From contig JAPFFF010000036.1 of NCBI GenBank assembly GCA_039105265.1, positions 62,001 to 126,000 of the forward strand: 64,000 bases of DNA, written 5' to 3'. Made by a program: the position numbers and the translations under genes. Source of the DNA: Tritrichomonas musculus (Eukaryota > Parabasalia > Tritrichomonadida > Tritrichomonadidae). This document shows positions 30,839 to 41,900 of this stretch, piece after piece (the first letter of the stretch is position 1; every line of letters begins with the position of its first letter). A model generated the notes under the pieces. It was not told the origin of the DNA. It was given only the letters and a program-made list of their open reading frames with translations, and did no database searches.

Positions 30839-32230
30839 TCATATGCTTGGTAAGACAAATCCAAAGAATTCCAGTGCTTCAATTGCGAAATAGTTCCAAT
30901 AATTGTTATTTGGTCCAGTGGAACGAATTCGAAGATATTGGTAAAAGACATGCTTAGCATTTGACTGATTGATTTCAAATGTGTGCGAAACTGATTTGTT
31001 TGGTTGGAATATTGAGTTGCCTGTCTGTGTATCCAGTGCCTGCCAGTCTCCATCGCTCCCAGTATTCGAACCTTCAATCACCCAACTTCTGGGTGAACTG
31101 TTGCCATCATTATGTGTTCTTATTGAGTAGTGAGTTGGACAGACTTTCCTCTCTTTAAAATCATACCTCAGCCACGAGGTTGATTCAGAAGCTGAATGGA
31201 AGAAATCGCTGCTGTCAAGGTCAGCTGCAAACTTGGCCGGATAACCGCTGCCAAGAACAGAAGATGAAGTGATGCTGACGCAGTTTTTATCGTCAACGTT
31301 TCCATTCATGTTTATCGTCAAACTGCGAATGATGCCATTGAATCCGTCACCACTGTATTTCACTTCACTCCCTTTCGTTTTGGGTATAGTTTGCGAATAA
31401 CGGTTATCTCTCAATTTGAATTCACGGTTGTTCATGTAGAAGCAACTCTGAAAGTTAGTCCACTGACAAGAGCTCAGTTCGTTGTAATCAAATTTCGATA
31501 CAAATTCGCGAAATTTAGATTCACTCAATGCATTCAATTCAATCGATTCATAAAAATCATAAATGGTCATATCACTTTTATCTTCAAAAATGCTTTCAAT
31601 AAAGTCATAAAGAGAATCTTCACTTTCAAGCTTCAGTTTGTCACTCGAGATGATTCGGAGGAGAGTTGAACGTGGGAGATGTTTCAATTTCGTTTGGTCA
31701 ATTGAATAGAATTGACTAGATATTTGGTCAATGAGCGTTGAGTAATCAAATGCTGATGTTTTTGATATTTCTTGGAAATATTCAAATAATTCTAATCGAT
31801 GGATGCAATCATCAATATTATTTGTTGATGAAAATTCGTTAAGTTTCTGAAATAATTCTTCATTTTCAAGAAGAATGGATATTAGTTGCAATTTTGGAAT
31901 ATATTCATCTTTTAATTCAATATGTTCACCTTTTGTCAGTTTGGTTATTAATGAAAGAATATTTTTAACAAATATGTTATCAAATTCTTGTTCATCTTCA
32001 ATATTTGAAATGTTTTCAAGTTTATCATAGGAAATATGGTCAATCGTTGGATCTGTTTTGCGAAGTTTCGAAACTTTTGGAGAAAGAAATTCTGCTAAGA
32101 CGTTGCTCATAGTATATTTTTCTTTACCAAATATAAATGTGAAATCTTCACCATATACTTTATTGCTTGAGACGATATTTTTAAGTCCTGCTGATGATAG
32201 TATCAATGTATTTGTTGTATTTGCTGACAT
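30839..32230 (-). CDS. BTB-BACK-F5/8C (discoidin) protein
   Basis: 463 residues. About 20-110 is BTB-like (YGEDFTFIFGKEKYTMSNVLAEFLSPKVSKL), about 120-250 a helical BACK-like region, and about 295-460 an F5/8 type C domain (ITSSSVLGSGYPAKFAADLDSS, SWLRYDFKERKVCPTHYSIRTH, LRIRSTGPN). This set is a well-populated trichomonad family resembling BTBD9. BTB proteins commonly bring substrates to Cullin-3; the discoidin domain would bind the target. No signal peptide. The F5/8C half is GC-richer than the BTB half. A truncated direct copy of the 5' end lies at 34.5-34.9 kb. Confidence 0.88.
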   Translation of the reverse strand: MSANTTNTLILSSAGLKNIVSSNKVYGEDFTFIFGKEKYTMSNVLAEFLSPKVSKLRKTDPTIDHISYDKLENISNIEDEQEFDNIFVKNILSLITKLTKGEHIELKDEYIPKLQLISILLENEELFQKLNEFSSTNNIDDCIHRLELFEYFQEISKTSAFDYSTLIDQISSQFYSIDQTKLKHLPRSTLLRIISSDKLKLESEDSLYDFIESIFEDKSDMTIYDFYESIELNALSESKFREFVSKFDYNELSSCQWTNFQSCFYMNNREFKLRDNRYSQTIPKTKGSEVKYSGDGFNGIIRSLTINMNGNVDDKNCVSITSSSVLGSGYPAKFAADLDSSDFFHSASESTSWLRYDFKERKVCPTHYSIRTHNDGNSSPRSWVIEGSNTGSDGDWQALDTQTGNSIFQPNKSVSHTFEINQSNAKHVFYQYLRIRSTGPNNNYWNYFAIEALEFFGFVLPSI

Positions 32231-32771
32231 CTTAATTGATAATAAAATTTTGGAAATTTTTCACTTTTCTGAAAAATTCCTCACAATTTTTTTTCACCTT
32301 TTATAATGTCAAAAAGTAGATAGGTTCTGACTTGAAATAACGTATTTTTTCATTTTAAAATAAATCTATCTTATTATATTTTCATCTTTTTAATAAACAT
32401 ATTTAAAGAATAAAATAGTTATATATTTCTTTATATTTTGATCGATCTTTTATGTAAAAAGAAAGATCTGATGTATTTATCTATTCATTTAAAAATTTAA
32501 CATTTTCAGATTATATATATAATATAAAATAATATATAAATTTAACAACTTATTTATTTATTAAATATTCGAAATATTGTTTATTAACCGAGATAAATGT
32601 ATAATATATCAAAAAATGGGAGAAATTTGTTTTTGTTTTTTCTCTTTGAATCTTGGATATATAAAAGTTATACATGCATTTTAATTTTTTTTATTAAAAA
32701 TAAATGATTCTTTGTTGTTATATATAATTCAAAATTCATTTTCTAATTATGAAATAGTATAAAAAAGCACT
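32231..32771. other. Intergenic AT-rich, nothing seen
   Basis: Promoter side of the BTB gene and 3' side of the membrane protein. The first 90 nt are shared with the copy at 34.81-34.90 kb. No other feature seen. Confidence 0.5.
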
Positions 32772-34355
32772 TCAATAATCAGGAACAACAGCAAGATTAT
32801 CAATAATGTCTCTTTTTACCCTAAATTTGTATTCACCTACGTAAAAAGCTGGTCCATTATGCGAGAAACGACCTTCTTTTGCTAACTTCAGTGCATGATC
32901 AGCTATAGAAGAAGGAATATATCTTCTATTATTTTCAGATTCATAATAATATATTGGTCCTTCATCCTTTTTTGTTTCATTTTCTTCGGTTTTGCTATTG
33001 TCAAACTTTCCGCTAGCTGCTCCAACATATAATAACCCAGCAAGATTAGGAATAGTAATTCCAGAGAACATTACCCAAGATACCAAATTATTGTGTTTTT
33101 CTCTAACTAAGTCAAATCCAAAATGGTCATAAAAAAATTGAACAATAGTGCAAATAATGATCATCCAGTCAACTCCTTCATATGATTTAATCACTAGCAA
33201 AGATGCAATCGGAATAAAAATAATGTAAATTTTTATTAATGTTGGTGAAAACCCTTGAGAAAAGCTCCAAAAATATAAAAATATAGTCCATGTTAAGTAT
33301 GTTATTTCATATGAATATAAGCGGATAAATGGAAGATAGCCAGCAAAATTTGTTCCAACAACATAAGATGAAGCTGCATATACCAAAGGTGCAACAAAAA
33401 TACATAAATTAATATCATCTATCACTAAAGAATGAAAAAAATATGCAACTGCTATTAAAACATATGCAACAATTAGAGCCATTAATGAAAATTCTACGCT
33501 TCCATTTCTGGTTATAATTGAATTTAAAATCGGGAAAACATTAAGGAAAAAGGAAATAATATCACCTACCATTAGCATTGTTATGGTAGTATAATCAATG
33601 ATTGCTACACTTTCCCAATTAGAACCTTTGATAAATTCTCGTGTTTTAGAAAAATAAAAATTTAAAATATAAATTATATGAATAAATAATTGACAAAATA
33701 AAATAATTCCAATAGGTTTTGTTTCTTTAAATGTGTAAAATGCATGAATTGAAAAAGGAATTATCATTAATATTGAATTTTTTAAACTCATTGCAAATCC
33801 AATTCCTACTGATAAAAAGGTAAAAAATGAATAACAAGAAAGATATTCGCCCATTATTTCTTTATTTGGTAAGTTTCTTAAATTTTTTACATATTCTATT
33901 GCATGATGAGGATTTGATGAATTTGAATAAAAGAGTTCATTAACACGTATGTATTTGCCATACATTACGTAAGATAAAGAACTCGCTCCATGAGCTGTTG
34001 ATATGTAAATAAATCCTAAAAACATTAATATTAGTTCACTAATCCAAAAATTACTTTTTTTTGATAAATTTGACTGGTTAAATGAAAAATGAAAAAGAAA
34101 ATATATTGTTAGTATTAATTCAATAATTATGGGAAAGCAGGACCATTTTGTTGGAATTATTCCACCAATTAAATTTAATATCATCATGATTGGTGGTAAA
34201 CATATATATATATTCATTTGATTATTTTTTATTTTGTTTTCAAATAATTTGATAAATAAAAAAGGGAGCAAAGTCAGGCCAATGCAATGCATCGACCAAA
34301 TTGCATATCCTGCATTTTGGTTAATTACTTCTAATGACTTGGGTATGATATGCAT
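32772..34355 (-). pseudogene. Multi-pass membrane protein, 5' end damaged
   Basis: 527 residues with about 12 hydrophobic segments (GLTLLPFLFIKLF, PIIIELILTIYFLF, ELILMFLGFIYIS, SVGIGFAMSL and more) and a polar C-terminal tail (RYIPSSIADHALKLAKEG...). I do not recognise a transporter family. Upstream of the ATG, from about 34500 to 34365, another frame encodes a polar stretch and a hydrophobic helix (FALLIIVINVILHFLLSQ) that would suit the missing first segment, so there is a frame break near 34365. Further upstream the sequence abruptly becomes a BTB-gene copy. Either a 5'-truncated gene or one still usable from the internal ATG. Confidence 0.6.
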
Positions 34356-34514
34356 TGGTTCTATTGACTTAACAAAAAATGGAGGATAACATTAATTACT
34401 ATAATTAATAATGCAAACATGGATGATATTAAAGAATATTTATATTTTTTAGCAAAGGGGATTTTTTGATCTTCCTGATTTTTATAAGCAATTATAATCG
34501 CTTGTTGCATAGAA

Positions 34515-34900
34515 ATTTTGGAATATATTCATCTTTTAATTCAATATGTTCACCTTTTGTCAGTTTGGTTATTAATGAAAGAATATCTTTAACAAATATG
34601 TTATCAAATTCTTGTTCATCTTCAATATTTGAAATGTTTTCAAGTTTATCATAGGAAATATGGTCAATCGTTGGATCTGTTTTGTGAAGTTTGGAAACTT
34701 TTGGAGAAAGAAATTCTGCTAAGACGTTGCTCATAGTATATTTTCCTTTACCAAATATAAATGTGAAATCTTCACCATATACTTTATTGCTTGAGACGAT
34801 ATTTTTAAGTCCTGCTGATGATAGTAAAATTTTGAAAATTTTTCACTTTTTCTGAAAAATTCCTCACAATTTTTTTCACCTTTTATAAAGTCAAAAAGTA
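34515..34900 (-). pseudogene. Truncated direct copy of the BTB gene 5' end
   Basis: Matches 31891-32318 closely, in the same orientation, but lacks about 42 nt that include the true start codon. The remaining frame (from 34734) gives 74 BTB residues and ends at the junction with the membrane-protein gene. A TTGCA word at both sides of the junction suggests microhomology joining. Confidence 0.85.
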
Positions 34901-35108
34901 TAAAATATAACCATTCTCTCAAATATTTATAAAAAAAAATATATTTTATATTTGATGACATATGCAGCATATGATGAATACACAAAAGATGAATGTCGTC
35001 TTGTTGGTTGTTCTGTAAATCATTCATTTAACGAAAATCATCAGAACATAAATGAGAATCATGAACATTTGAACATTTTTTATATTTAAAATAGTATATA
35101 TTTAATAA

Positions 35109-35190
35109 GGCACGATGGCCGAGTGGTTAAGGCGTGGGATTTGAGTCCCCATGGGTTTATCCCTCATCAGTTCGAATCTGGTTCGTGTCG
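35109..35190 (+). tRNA. tRNA-Ser (UGA)
   Basis: An 82-nt tRNA with all arms visible: acceptor GGCACGA pairing with TCGTGTC (one G-U), D arm GCC...GGC, anticodon loop TTTGAGT giving anticodon TGA (reads UCA), long class II variable arm TGGG...CCC as expected for Ser, T arm ATCAG-TTCGAAT-CTGGT, discriminator G. No intron and no encoded CCA. Internal A and B boxes are intact (TGGCCGAGTGG, GTTCGAATC). Confidence 0.95.
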
Positions 35191-35197
35191 TTTTTTT
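35191..35197 (+). terminator. RNA polymerase III terminator
   Basis: T7 run directly after the tRNA discriminator base, the standard Pol III stop. Confidence 0.85.
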
Positions 35198-35299
35198 GTA
35201 TTTTTTTTTAAATTAATGATTTGAATGAACATTATTTATCTTATAAACTCATTTCTTCTTTATCTTTGATTATTGATATGCCATGCGATTTTTCTACAT

Positions 35300-35334
<35 letters not shown>

Positions 35335-35944
35335 TTCCTCTTTTCTTTATTATCAATAATGGAGCAAAAATTGGAACAAAAATTATTCATAATGTTGTCA
35401 CAATTGTCAATAATTTGAAATTAATTGATTGTGAATTATTATCTTTATAGTTGGAAATTTGATCAGTTATTTCAATTATTGAAAACTTCTTATTCAATGT
35501 TTTCTTTGAATTTGAAGAGAACATGCACGACATGATCTTCAAATTAGGTTTTTCATTTGAAAATGTTGATTCTCCATCAACTATCCCAGAAAAAATATGT
35601 AATATTCCTATTATACTCAAAAATTTAGATTGATTAGAAGCTTATAAGTTTCAAAAGTTTTACAAGTTGCATGTTTGAAGTATTTCAAATTCTTGATGTA
35701 ATTGAACTCCTTCCGGTGAAAATTTCAAAAGGAGGGGAAATTTAAATGTCAAAAGAAAAAAAATATAAATATATATATATAAATTGTTAAGAATATTAGT
35801 TTATTTTGTAATATTTAAATAAAATATAATAATATTTCACAAAATTATAAAAAAATATCAATTTATCGGTATTTAGTAAAGATATCAATAAAAAATAATC
35901 GACAAAAATTTGAAATTTGTGACAAACTAAAATTTTGGTTAAAA
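35198..35944. other. Intergenic with a long A run and a coding-like stretch
   Basis: A30-class homopolymer at about 35302-35331. At about 35525-35635 the plus strand reads NMHDMIFKLGFSFENVDSPST-like sequence, possibly a gene remnant that I cannot assign. Otherwise AT-rich. Confidence 0.35.
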
Positions 35945-35950
35945 TCATTT
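35945..35950 (+). promoter_or_regulatory. Initiator-like motif TCATTT
   Basis: 13 nt before the ATG of the ubiquitin-like gene; fits TCAYTW. Confidence 0.5.
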
Positions 35951-35957
35951 TTTTAAA

Positions 35958-36740
35958 ATGTTTCTTATATCATTTTACACCATTGACAAAAAAGTTGATA
36001 AAATAGAGATCCCAAATGAAGCAACAGTAAAGGATGTAAAACAAATATATGCAAATAAGGTTGGAAAATGTGAATCAAATTGTATCAAAATTATTCATGA
36101 TAAAAAAGTACTCCAAGATCACATTATTATTAGCTCCCTTGGTTTAAAAGAAAATGACTTTTTACTTATAATCACGAATCAAAAAAAGATGATAAATCCA
36201 TATTTACAAACAAAAGATAAGCCTCCAATGGCCAAACCATTACCAACAACCACAGATTCAAAACCTCAAGCTAATAAATTATCAACAAGCCGAATCAAAA
36301 TGATAAATCCTCTTAATATTTATCAATCCGCAAAAAAGAAGACATTTATATCAAATAAAAGGCCAAATAATATTATTTTATTGCCAAAATCACCTATGAT
36401 AAGAAAAAGAATTCATAATCCAAAAACAAGACGAATCGTCAGATTCATTATCATAATCAATCCTAGAAGATCAAATATTCGAAATTTGCTGCAGTTAGCA
36501 AATATTCATAATTCAAAATGTTCTCATTTATGTTTTCCAGCTCAAAATTATATGATCAGAATGAATAATATTAATTTTAACAATAACATAAGGACACATT
36601 ATCATGAAAGTCTTTTCCATCAACATAATATAAAGGATAAAATCAAAATATCCCGTATTTACCAGCAGTTACAGTTTCACTTTTTTATTATTTTGCTGTT
36701 TTCTTTAATTATTTGTTCATCTACCAAAAATTGTATCTGA
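35958..36740 (+). CDS. Ubiquitin-like N-terminal domain protein
   Basis: 260 residues. Residues 1-74 form a ubiquitin-like fold (ISFYTIDKKVDKIEIPNEATVKDVKQIYANKVG...IKIIHDKKVLQDHIIISSLGLKENDFLLII), the layout of Rad23/ubiquilin shuttle proteins that bring ubiquitinated cargo to the proteasome. After a Pro/Thr-rich linker (PPMAKPLPTTTDSKPQ) the tail is unusually basic, Asn/Ile-rich and structureless, with a hydrophobic end. It looks like out-of-frame reading of what may once have been a UBA-type part, so a frameshift around 36300-36400 is likely. If so, only the UBL half is functional. Confidence 0.6.
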   Translation: MFLISFYTIDKKVDKIEIPNEATVKDVKQIYANKVGKCESNCIKIIHDKKVLQDHIIISSLGLKENDFLLIITNQKKMINPYLQTKDKPPMAKPLPTTTDSKPQANKLSTSRIKMINPLNIYQSAKKKTFISNKRPNNIILLPKSPMIRKRIHNPKTRRIVRFIIIINPRRSNIRNLLQLANIHNSKCSHLCFPAQNYMIRMNNINFNNNIRTHYHESLFHQHNIKDKIKISRIYQQLQFHFFIILLFSLIICSSTKNCI

Positions 36741-37609
36741 TTTGTATAGCAAAAATATAGATTAAAGAACTCACACATTTTTTAGGTCAATACAAATAAA
36801 AAAGCTTAAATCACATGAAATTACATCTCTTTTTCTTTTTCTCTTTTTAAATCAATTATGTTTATAAAGGCTTACATTATATATCATAACACATTTTACC
36901 ACGGCTCAAAAAAGAAGAATAAAATAACAGCAAAGGGATAAATATCTTTAAAACATTATTCTTCTTCATTCAAAAGTTTAGATAAAAATGATCTTGATTT
37001 TTCAGAAGTCATTAAAATGAGATTCCAAATTCACTGATTTTAATATCTCCAATTATACTTAAGTAAATGAATGAGCATATTTTATTTCTTCAATACTTTG
37101 ATAAATATCATTGATGATTTCCATATTAGTCAATTACAATTATATTTCAATTAAACTAATCTATACACTTATTACATCAGTTTGTTAATGCTATTTAAAT
37201 AAAAAAAAGAAGAATTTATTCTCAATTATTTCATTTGATAATATGATTTATAATTCTTAATATATATTATATAATATAATTATATATCTTATTTATATTT
37301 AGATATATATAAAATACTTTGATATATACATATTTTTAATAAATTTTATGTTTTTTATATAGATTATTTTCTCAATTATTTAAACATAATTATCCCATTA
37401 TATTATTAATATTATAAATACATAAATATATATATAAATGAATATAAATATATTATAATTTAAAATAGTTCATTAAATAATAAATAATGTTAATACTAGC
37501 AATTACATCCATTTTTAAGAGTCATTATCGCTCTATAATTTGATTGAATAAAAAAGACGATAACTCACAATATTTTAGATAATCTTTGAAAATTTTAATC
37601 AAATAATAA
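36741..37609. other. Intergenic AT-rich, nothing seen
   Basis: Extremely A/T-rich, especially 37240-37500, with TA-rich runs. No frame, fold or transposon ends recognised. Confidence 0.5.
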
Positions 37610-37615
37610 TCACTT
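37610..37615 (+). promoter_or_regulatory. Initiator-like motif TCACTT
   Basis: 11 nt before the HAD phosphatase ATG; fits TCAYTW. Confidence 0.5.
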
Positions 37616-37620
37616 TTAAA

Positions 37621-38298
37621 ATGAGCCTATGGGATCATCCAATTAAAGCAGTCATTTTTGATTGCGATGGAACAATTCTTGATACCAATAAAATATATTT
37701 TCAAGCAAATGGCGCTGTTACTGGACGAGAATATCCTCCAGAATTGTCAAAGCAAACAAACGGACGAGGTGAAAAAGATGTTAGTAGAATTATTGTTGAT
37801 TATTACCATCTTCCAATGACTCCACAAGAATTTATCGCAAAAAGGAATGTAATTTTGACCAAAACTCTACCTAATTGCCAAATTATTCCCCATGTTGACG
37901 ATTTAATCAAAAAAATTAAAAAAATGGGTTTAAAAATGGCAGTTGCCACAAGTTGTGTCCGCCATTTTCATGAACTTAAAACATCCAATCATAAAGATTT
38001 ATTTTCACTTTTCGACTGTGATATCTGCGGAGATGAAGTAAATCAAGCGAAACCACACCCAGACATTTTTTTAAATGCAGCTACTAGACTTGGAAATTTC
38101 AAATCTGAAAACACTCTTGTTATCGAAGATGCAGCTGCAGGAGTAAAAGCAGCAAATAATGCAGGCATGCCCGTTGTTGTGTTGCATAAAAATGATGCAG
38201 ATTTTCATACTCATCTTGACGAATTTGGGGCCAAGCCTACTATAATAATAGAAAGTTTTGATAATTTCGATTTTTCTTTGTTCAATTGGGAATCATAA
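37621..38298 (+). CDS. HAD-superfamily phosphatase (HDHD1/GS1-like)
   Basis: 225 residues, full length for subfamily IA. All four HAD motifs are seen: nucleophile FDCDGT (Asp14, Asp16), motif II ATSC (Thr110/Ser111), Lys144 in QAKPHPD, and the acidic pair Glu169-Asp170 in VIEDAAAGV. A helical cap lies between residues 20 and 90. Closest in plan to pseudouridine-5'-phosphatase and beta-phosphoglucomutase relatives; substrate cannot be fixed from sequence. Cytosolic. Intact, single exon, near an initiator-like motif. Confidence 0.88.
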   Translation: MSLWDHPIKAVIFDCDGTILDTNKIYFQANGAVTGREYPPELSKQTNGRGEKDVSRIIVDYYHLPMTPQEFIAKRNVILTKTLPNCQIIPHVDDLIKKIKKMGLKMAVATSCVRHFHELKTSNHKDLFSLFDCDICGDEVNQAKPHPDIFLNAATRLGNFKSENTLVIEDAAAGVKAANNAGMPVVVLHKNDADFHTHLDEFGAKPTIIIESFDNFDFSLFNWES

Positions 38299-38400
38299 AA
38301 TATATTAATACAAAATTTTATCTTATATTAGATAATAAAATATTTTTTTCTTATAATAAATGCAATTATTTACAGAATTTTTGAGATTCCTTCAATAGAT

Positions 38401-38462
38401 CAGGGATGGCCAACTTTGATGTTGAACCCTTTAAGGTCAACGAAATGAACAATCCTATTAAC
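38401..38462. mobile_element. hAT-like MITE fragment
   Basis: Begins CAGGGATGGCCAACTTTG and continues with ATGTTGAACCC..TTAAGG..AACGAAATGAAC, matching the left part of the element at 52964-53474 with an internal deletion. The right end is missing. Lies between the HAD and DUF3737 genes. Confidence 0.65.
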
Positions 38463-38546
38463 ATGAAAAAACATTTAAATTTTGAAAAATTGAAATAAAT
38501 TTTTGAAGATTTTATAAATTAATTGATTTCAATTTATATTTAAAAA

Positions 38547-38894
38547 ATGCAAACAATATTTAACACATCTTTCGAAGGTGAACGCCCATTGTTCAAACAC
38601 AACAATTTACAACTTGATCATGCTGTTTTTCATCAAGGAGAATCAAGGTTAAAAAAATGTACAAACATAATTTCGAAGAATTGTGAATTTGAAGGTAAAT
38701 ATCCATTTTGGCACAATGAAAACACTAAAGTGGAGAAGTGTATATTCAGAGATGTAGCACGAGCAGCGATTTGGTATTTTAAAAACCTTGAAATTGAAGA
38801 TTCGAAAGTTGAATTAATAAATAAAAATGAATTAAAAGCTTTAAGAATAAAACGTTTATACCTTGAAAATATATGTTATATAATAAGATATTAA
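38547..38894 (+). CDS. DUF3737-family protein, C-terminally truncated
   Basis: 115 residues. The sequence has the strong signature of this mostly bacterial beta-helix family: F-x-GERPLF, QLDHAVFHQGESRLKKC, KYPFWHN, ARAAIWYFKNLEIEDS. Members are normally about 270-280 residues, so more than half is absent; the next part expected (an alternating beta-helix with ETLWWC-like words) is replaced by a short tail. A bacterial origin by lateral transfer is plausible. Function of the family is unknown to me. Convergent with the large fusion gene 22 nt away. Confidence 0.75.
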   Translation: MQTIFNTSFEGERPLFKHNNLQLDHAVFHQGESRLKKCTNIISKNCEFEGKYPFWHNENTKVEKCIFRDVARAAIWYFKNLEIEDSKVELINKNELKALRIKRLYLENICYIIRY

Positions 38895-38916
38895 AGATTA
38901 TGTTTAAAAAATTAAA

Positions 38917-41900
38917 TTAGTTGTCATTTATAGCATCGTAATTAATTCCTTGGATAGCTACCAAGCATTCGAGATCATAAAAGACCATTGCATACTTAAC
39001 GATATTATTTTGTTCAATCCCTCTTTTGATTATATCCTGATCATAGTGTTTCTCCTCAATTTGCTGTAATGCGTCTTGAACCAACTCCAAAAGGACAGTT
39101 TTGGTTTCTTTTTTGCAGTTTTGTTGCTTATTTTGGTATTTGAATTCAATAATATATCTTTTATTATCTTTTGTAGTGTCTTTTGGGATAAAAATGATGT
39201 CTGGTCGTCCTTTCCCACTTTGACGGTTGGATAAAATATCAAAACGATCTCTAAGCTCAATAAGCATCCCTAAGCAGAGACCATGGAAGAAACATTCAAC
39301 TGAATCGAAAGTTCCAATGCAATCCAAAAGAATTCGATTTAAAGTTTTATTAAGAGACTCAAGATCGCATTGAATAAAACTATTAATAAAATCTGAATAT
39401 GAATTAGATTTTTCAAACCAAGTTGTAATTATTTTCTTGAATATTTGTTGGATTTCAAAATTAGGTATCTTCAATATTGAAAAGGATATGTTATCTCTCT
39501 TGACTTTCCCAATGATTGATATATATCCAGATGCAACAAAAAGACTGATGATTGCTTCTAGTTCCCTAGAATAGATATCATTAAATGAAATATCTTCTTG
39601 CATTGAAATATAAATTTCATGATTTTGGAGTAAATCAATAAGTGGTGAACTTAATGATGGTGAACACTTTCTAATTAAATCTTCAATTAGTGAATTGTCA
39701 CTTGTATTTAACCAATAACAATCCGGTTCTTTTAATTCATATAAAAACTTTGTGATTGACCATGGATTGAAAATTTGTGTCGTTGACCCAAAACAATAAC
39801 CGTCATACCATTGTTTAATTTGGTCTTCCCAAAAATTAAGACCGTAGTCATCGAGAGATTCTTGTACTTCATCATATGTAAATCCAAAAATCGTTGAATA
39901 TGAGTGAGATGATGTTGTTATAACTTGCAAATTATTAAAACCAGAGAAAATTGATTCTTTGCATATTCGAGTGATTCCTGTGATTAAAGCACGCTGAAGA
40001 AAGTCATTTTCTTTAAATGTGGAGCAGAAAAATCTCTTTAAAAATGTAATTAATTTTTCCCATCCAGCATCATCACGATTTACCCAGAATTTTATCATTG
40101 GCGAGTCATATTCATCTAAAAGAATAATCAATTTTTTATTATAAATTCTTGCAAAAAGCATACAAATCTTATAAATTGCTTTAAATGCAATATCATCGTT
40201 CATTTCATAGTTAATGGATTTAATGAAATTGATTTCATCTTCATTAAGTTTATCTGCATTTTGTAAAAGAACCTGTCTGAAAGATATGGTTGCATCGGCA
40301 ATTTCTTGTTTAATTGAATTCAAAATACTATTTACATCTTGTGATTTATATCTTCCAAAGTTCATTGATATGACTGGGTATGTTCCTTGAATTTCCATCA
40401 TTATTTCATCATTCCATATTTTTGTTCCCTTAAAAAGGTCCTCTTTTACATTTGCATATTCTGTCGAAAAGAAGTATTTGACCATGCTCATTGTCATTGA
40501 TTTTCCAAAACGTCGTGGCCTTGTTATCAAAGTAGCTAATGTACCATTTTTCCACCAGTCACCTATGAACTCTGTTTTATCAACATAAAAATAATTATTT
40601 TGACGTATATCACAAAAATTTGAATAACCGATTCCAATTCTTTGAAATAATTTTAAATCTTTGACTTTTTCAAACATTTGTCTAGCTTTTTCAGAAGTCA
40701 TTTCCAGTTTGATAAAATTGTCATGCAAATAGGCACCAAATATAAAATCGCATTTATCAATTTTAATGAATACTCCTCCATCTTCAATCAATTGTAAATC
40801 TTTTTGGCTTTGATCAGGCAATTCTTCAATTGATATTGATAAAGATTCAACCAATTTTTCAAAGCTATCAAAATCAATACAAATTAACCGTTTAGACGGA
40901 AATTTTGCTTCGCTAGGAAGACAATCATAACAAGGAACTGGGATTGTTTTAAAATCTTCTTTATTGAAAAAGAAAACAGATGATCCAAGTTGACTTATTT
41001 TTAAATGTTTATTTTCTTTTTCAATAACTTTCGCCAAATGTTTTGCAACATAAAATATTATTTTTTTAAACATATCTGAATGTAAAAACGATATTTTGGT
41101 GAATTTACTCTTTTCAAACCCAAAATTTTCAATTATTCCATTAATAATATTTTGTGGAACTTTTTGGAAAATATTTTTTTCAATGAAATCACCATTTTCT
41201 ACTTGAATATGAATATTGGTGTCATATTCTTCTTCACATCTCTTAATTACAGCTACAAAAGTTGAGTCAGAATGAATTAAATGAGAATAAAGTCTCATAC
41301 AAAAATTAATGTTATTGGAATTTTTCGTTTGATAATTCAATCCTTTAATTTTCCATTCTGTCAATCCTTGAAGCCTGCTAATGTCATTAAACTTATCACT
41401 GCAATCAACGAGATAAAAACTTCCATTCATTTCATTCAGCACTTCATTCACAACAGCTTCATTTTCAATTGGGTTGATTGAATACGTTGAATAAACACAA
41501 ATACCACTTTGCTTCAACTTTTTGAGTGAACTTCTCAAATACTCTTTTTGTATGTCATGGATATTGTTGGCATTGTCAATTGACCATTCTGATTGAAAAC
41601 CATAAAGAAATCCATCTTCTGTTGAAGGAGCAATACAGATAACCTTGTCAAATAATTGGATTGGAGGAACTTCTGACGGTTCTTTGTAATTCAATACGCA
41701 TAAATTGTCTGAACCAAAATTATAATTTTCTTTTCCTTTTTTTATGTCTGGTTCATTGACAAAAATGTAACCTTTTGAAAGATATTTTGAAATAATTTTT
41801 ATGGCATTAGGATTAACTGTGCCTTGGCAAAAAACAGTGTTGCTTAATTTAATATCAAGAAAAAGAAATGGAATTAATGATGAAAACTTCATTCGTTCAA

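Noticed and set aside
35221-35418. 65-codon frame containing polylysine
   Set aside because: Created by the long A run.
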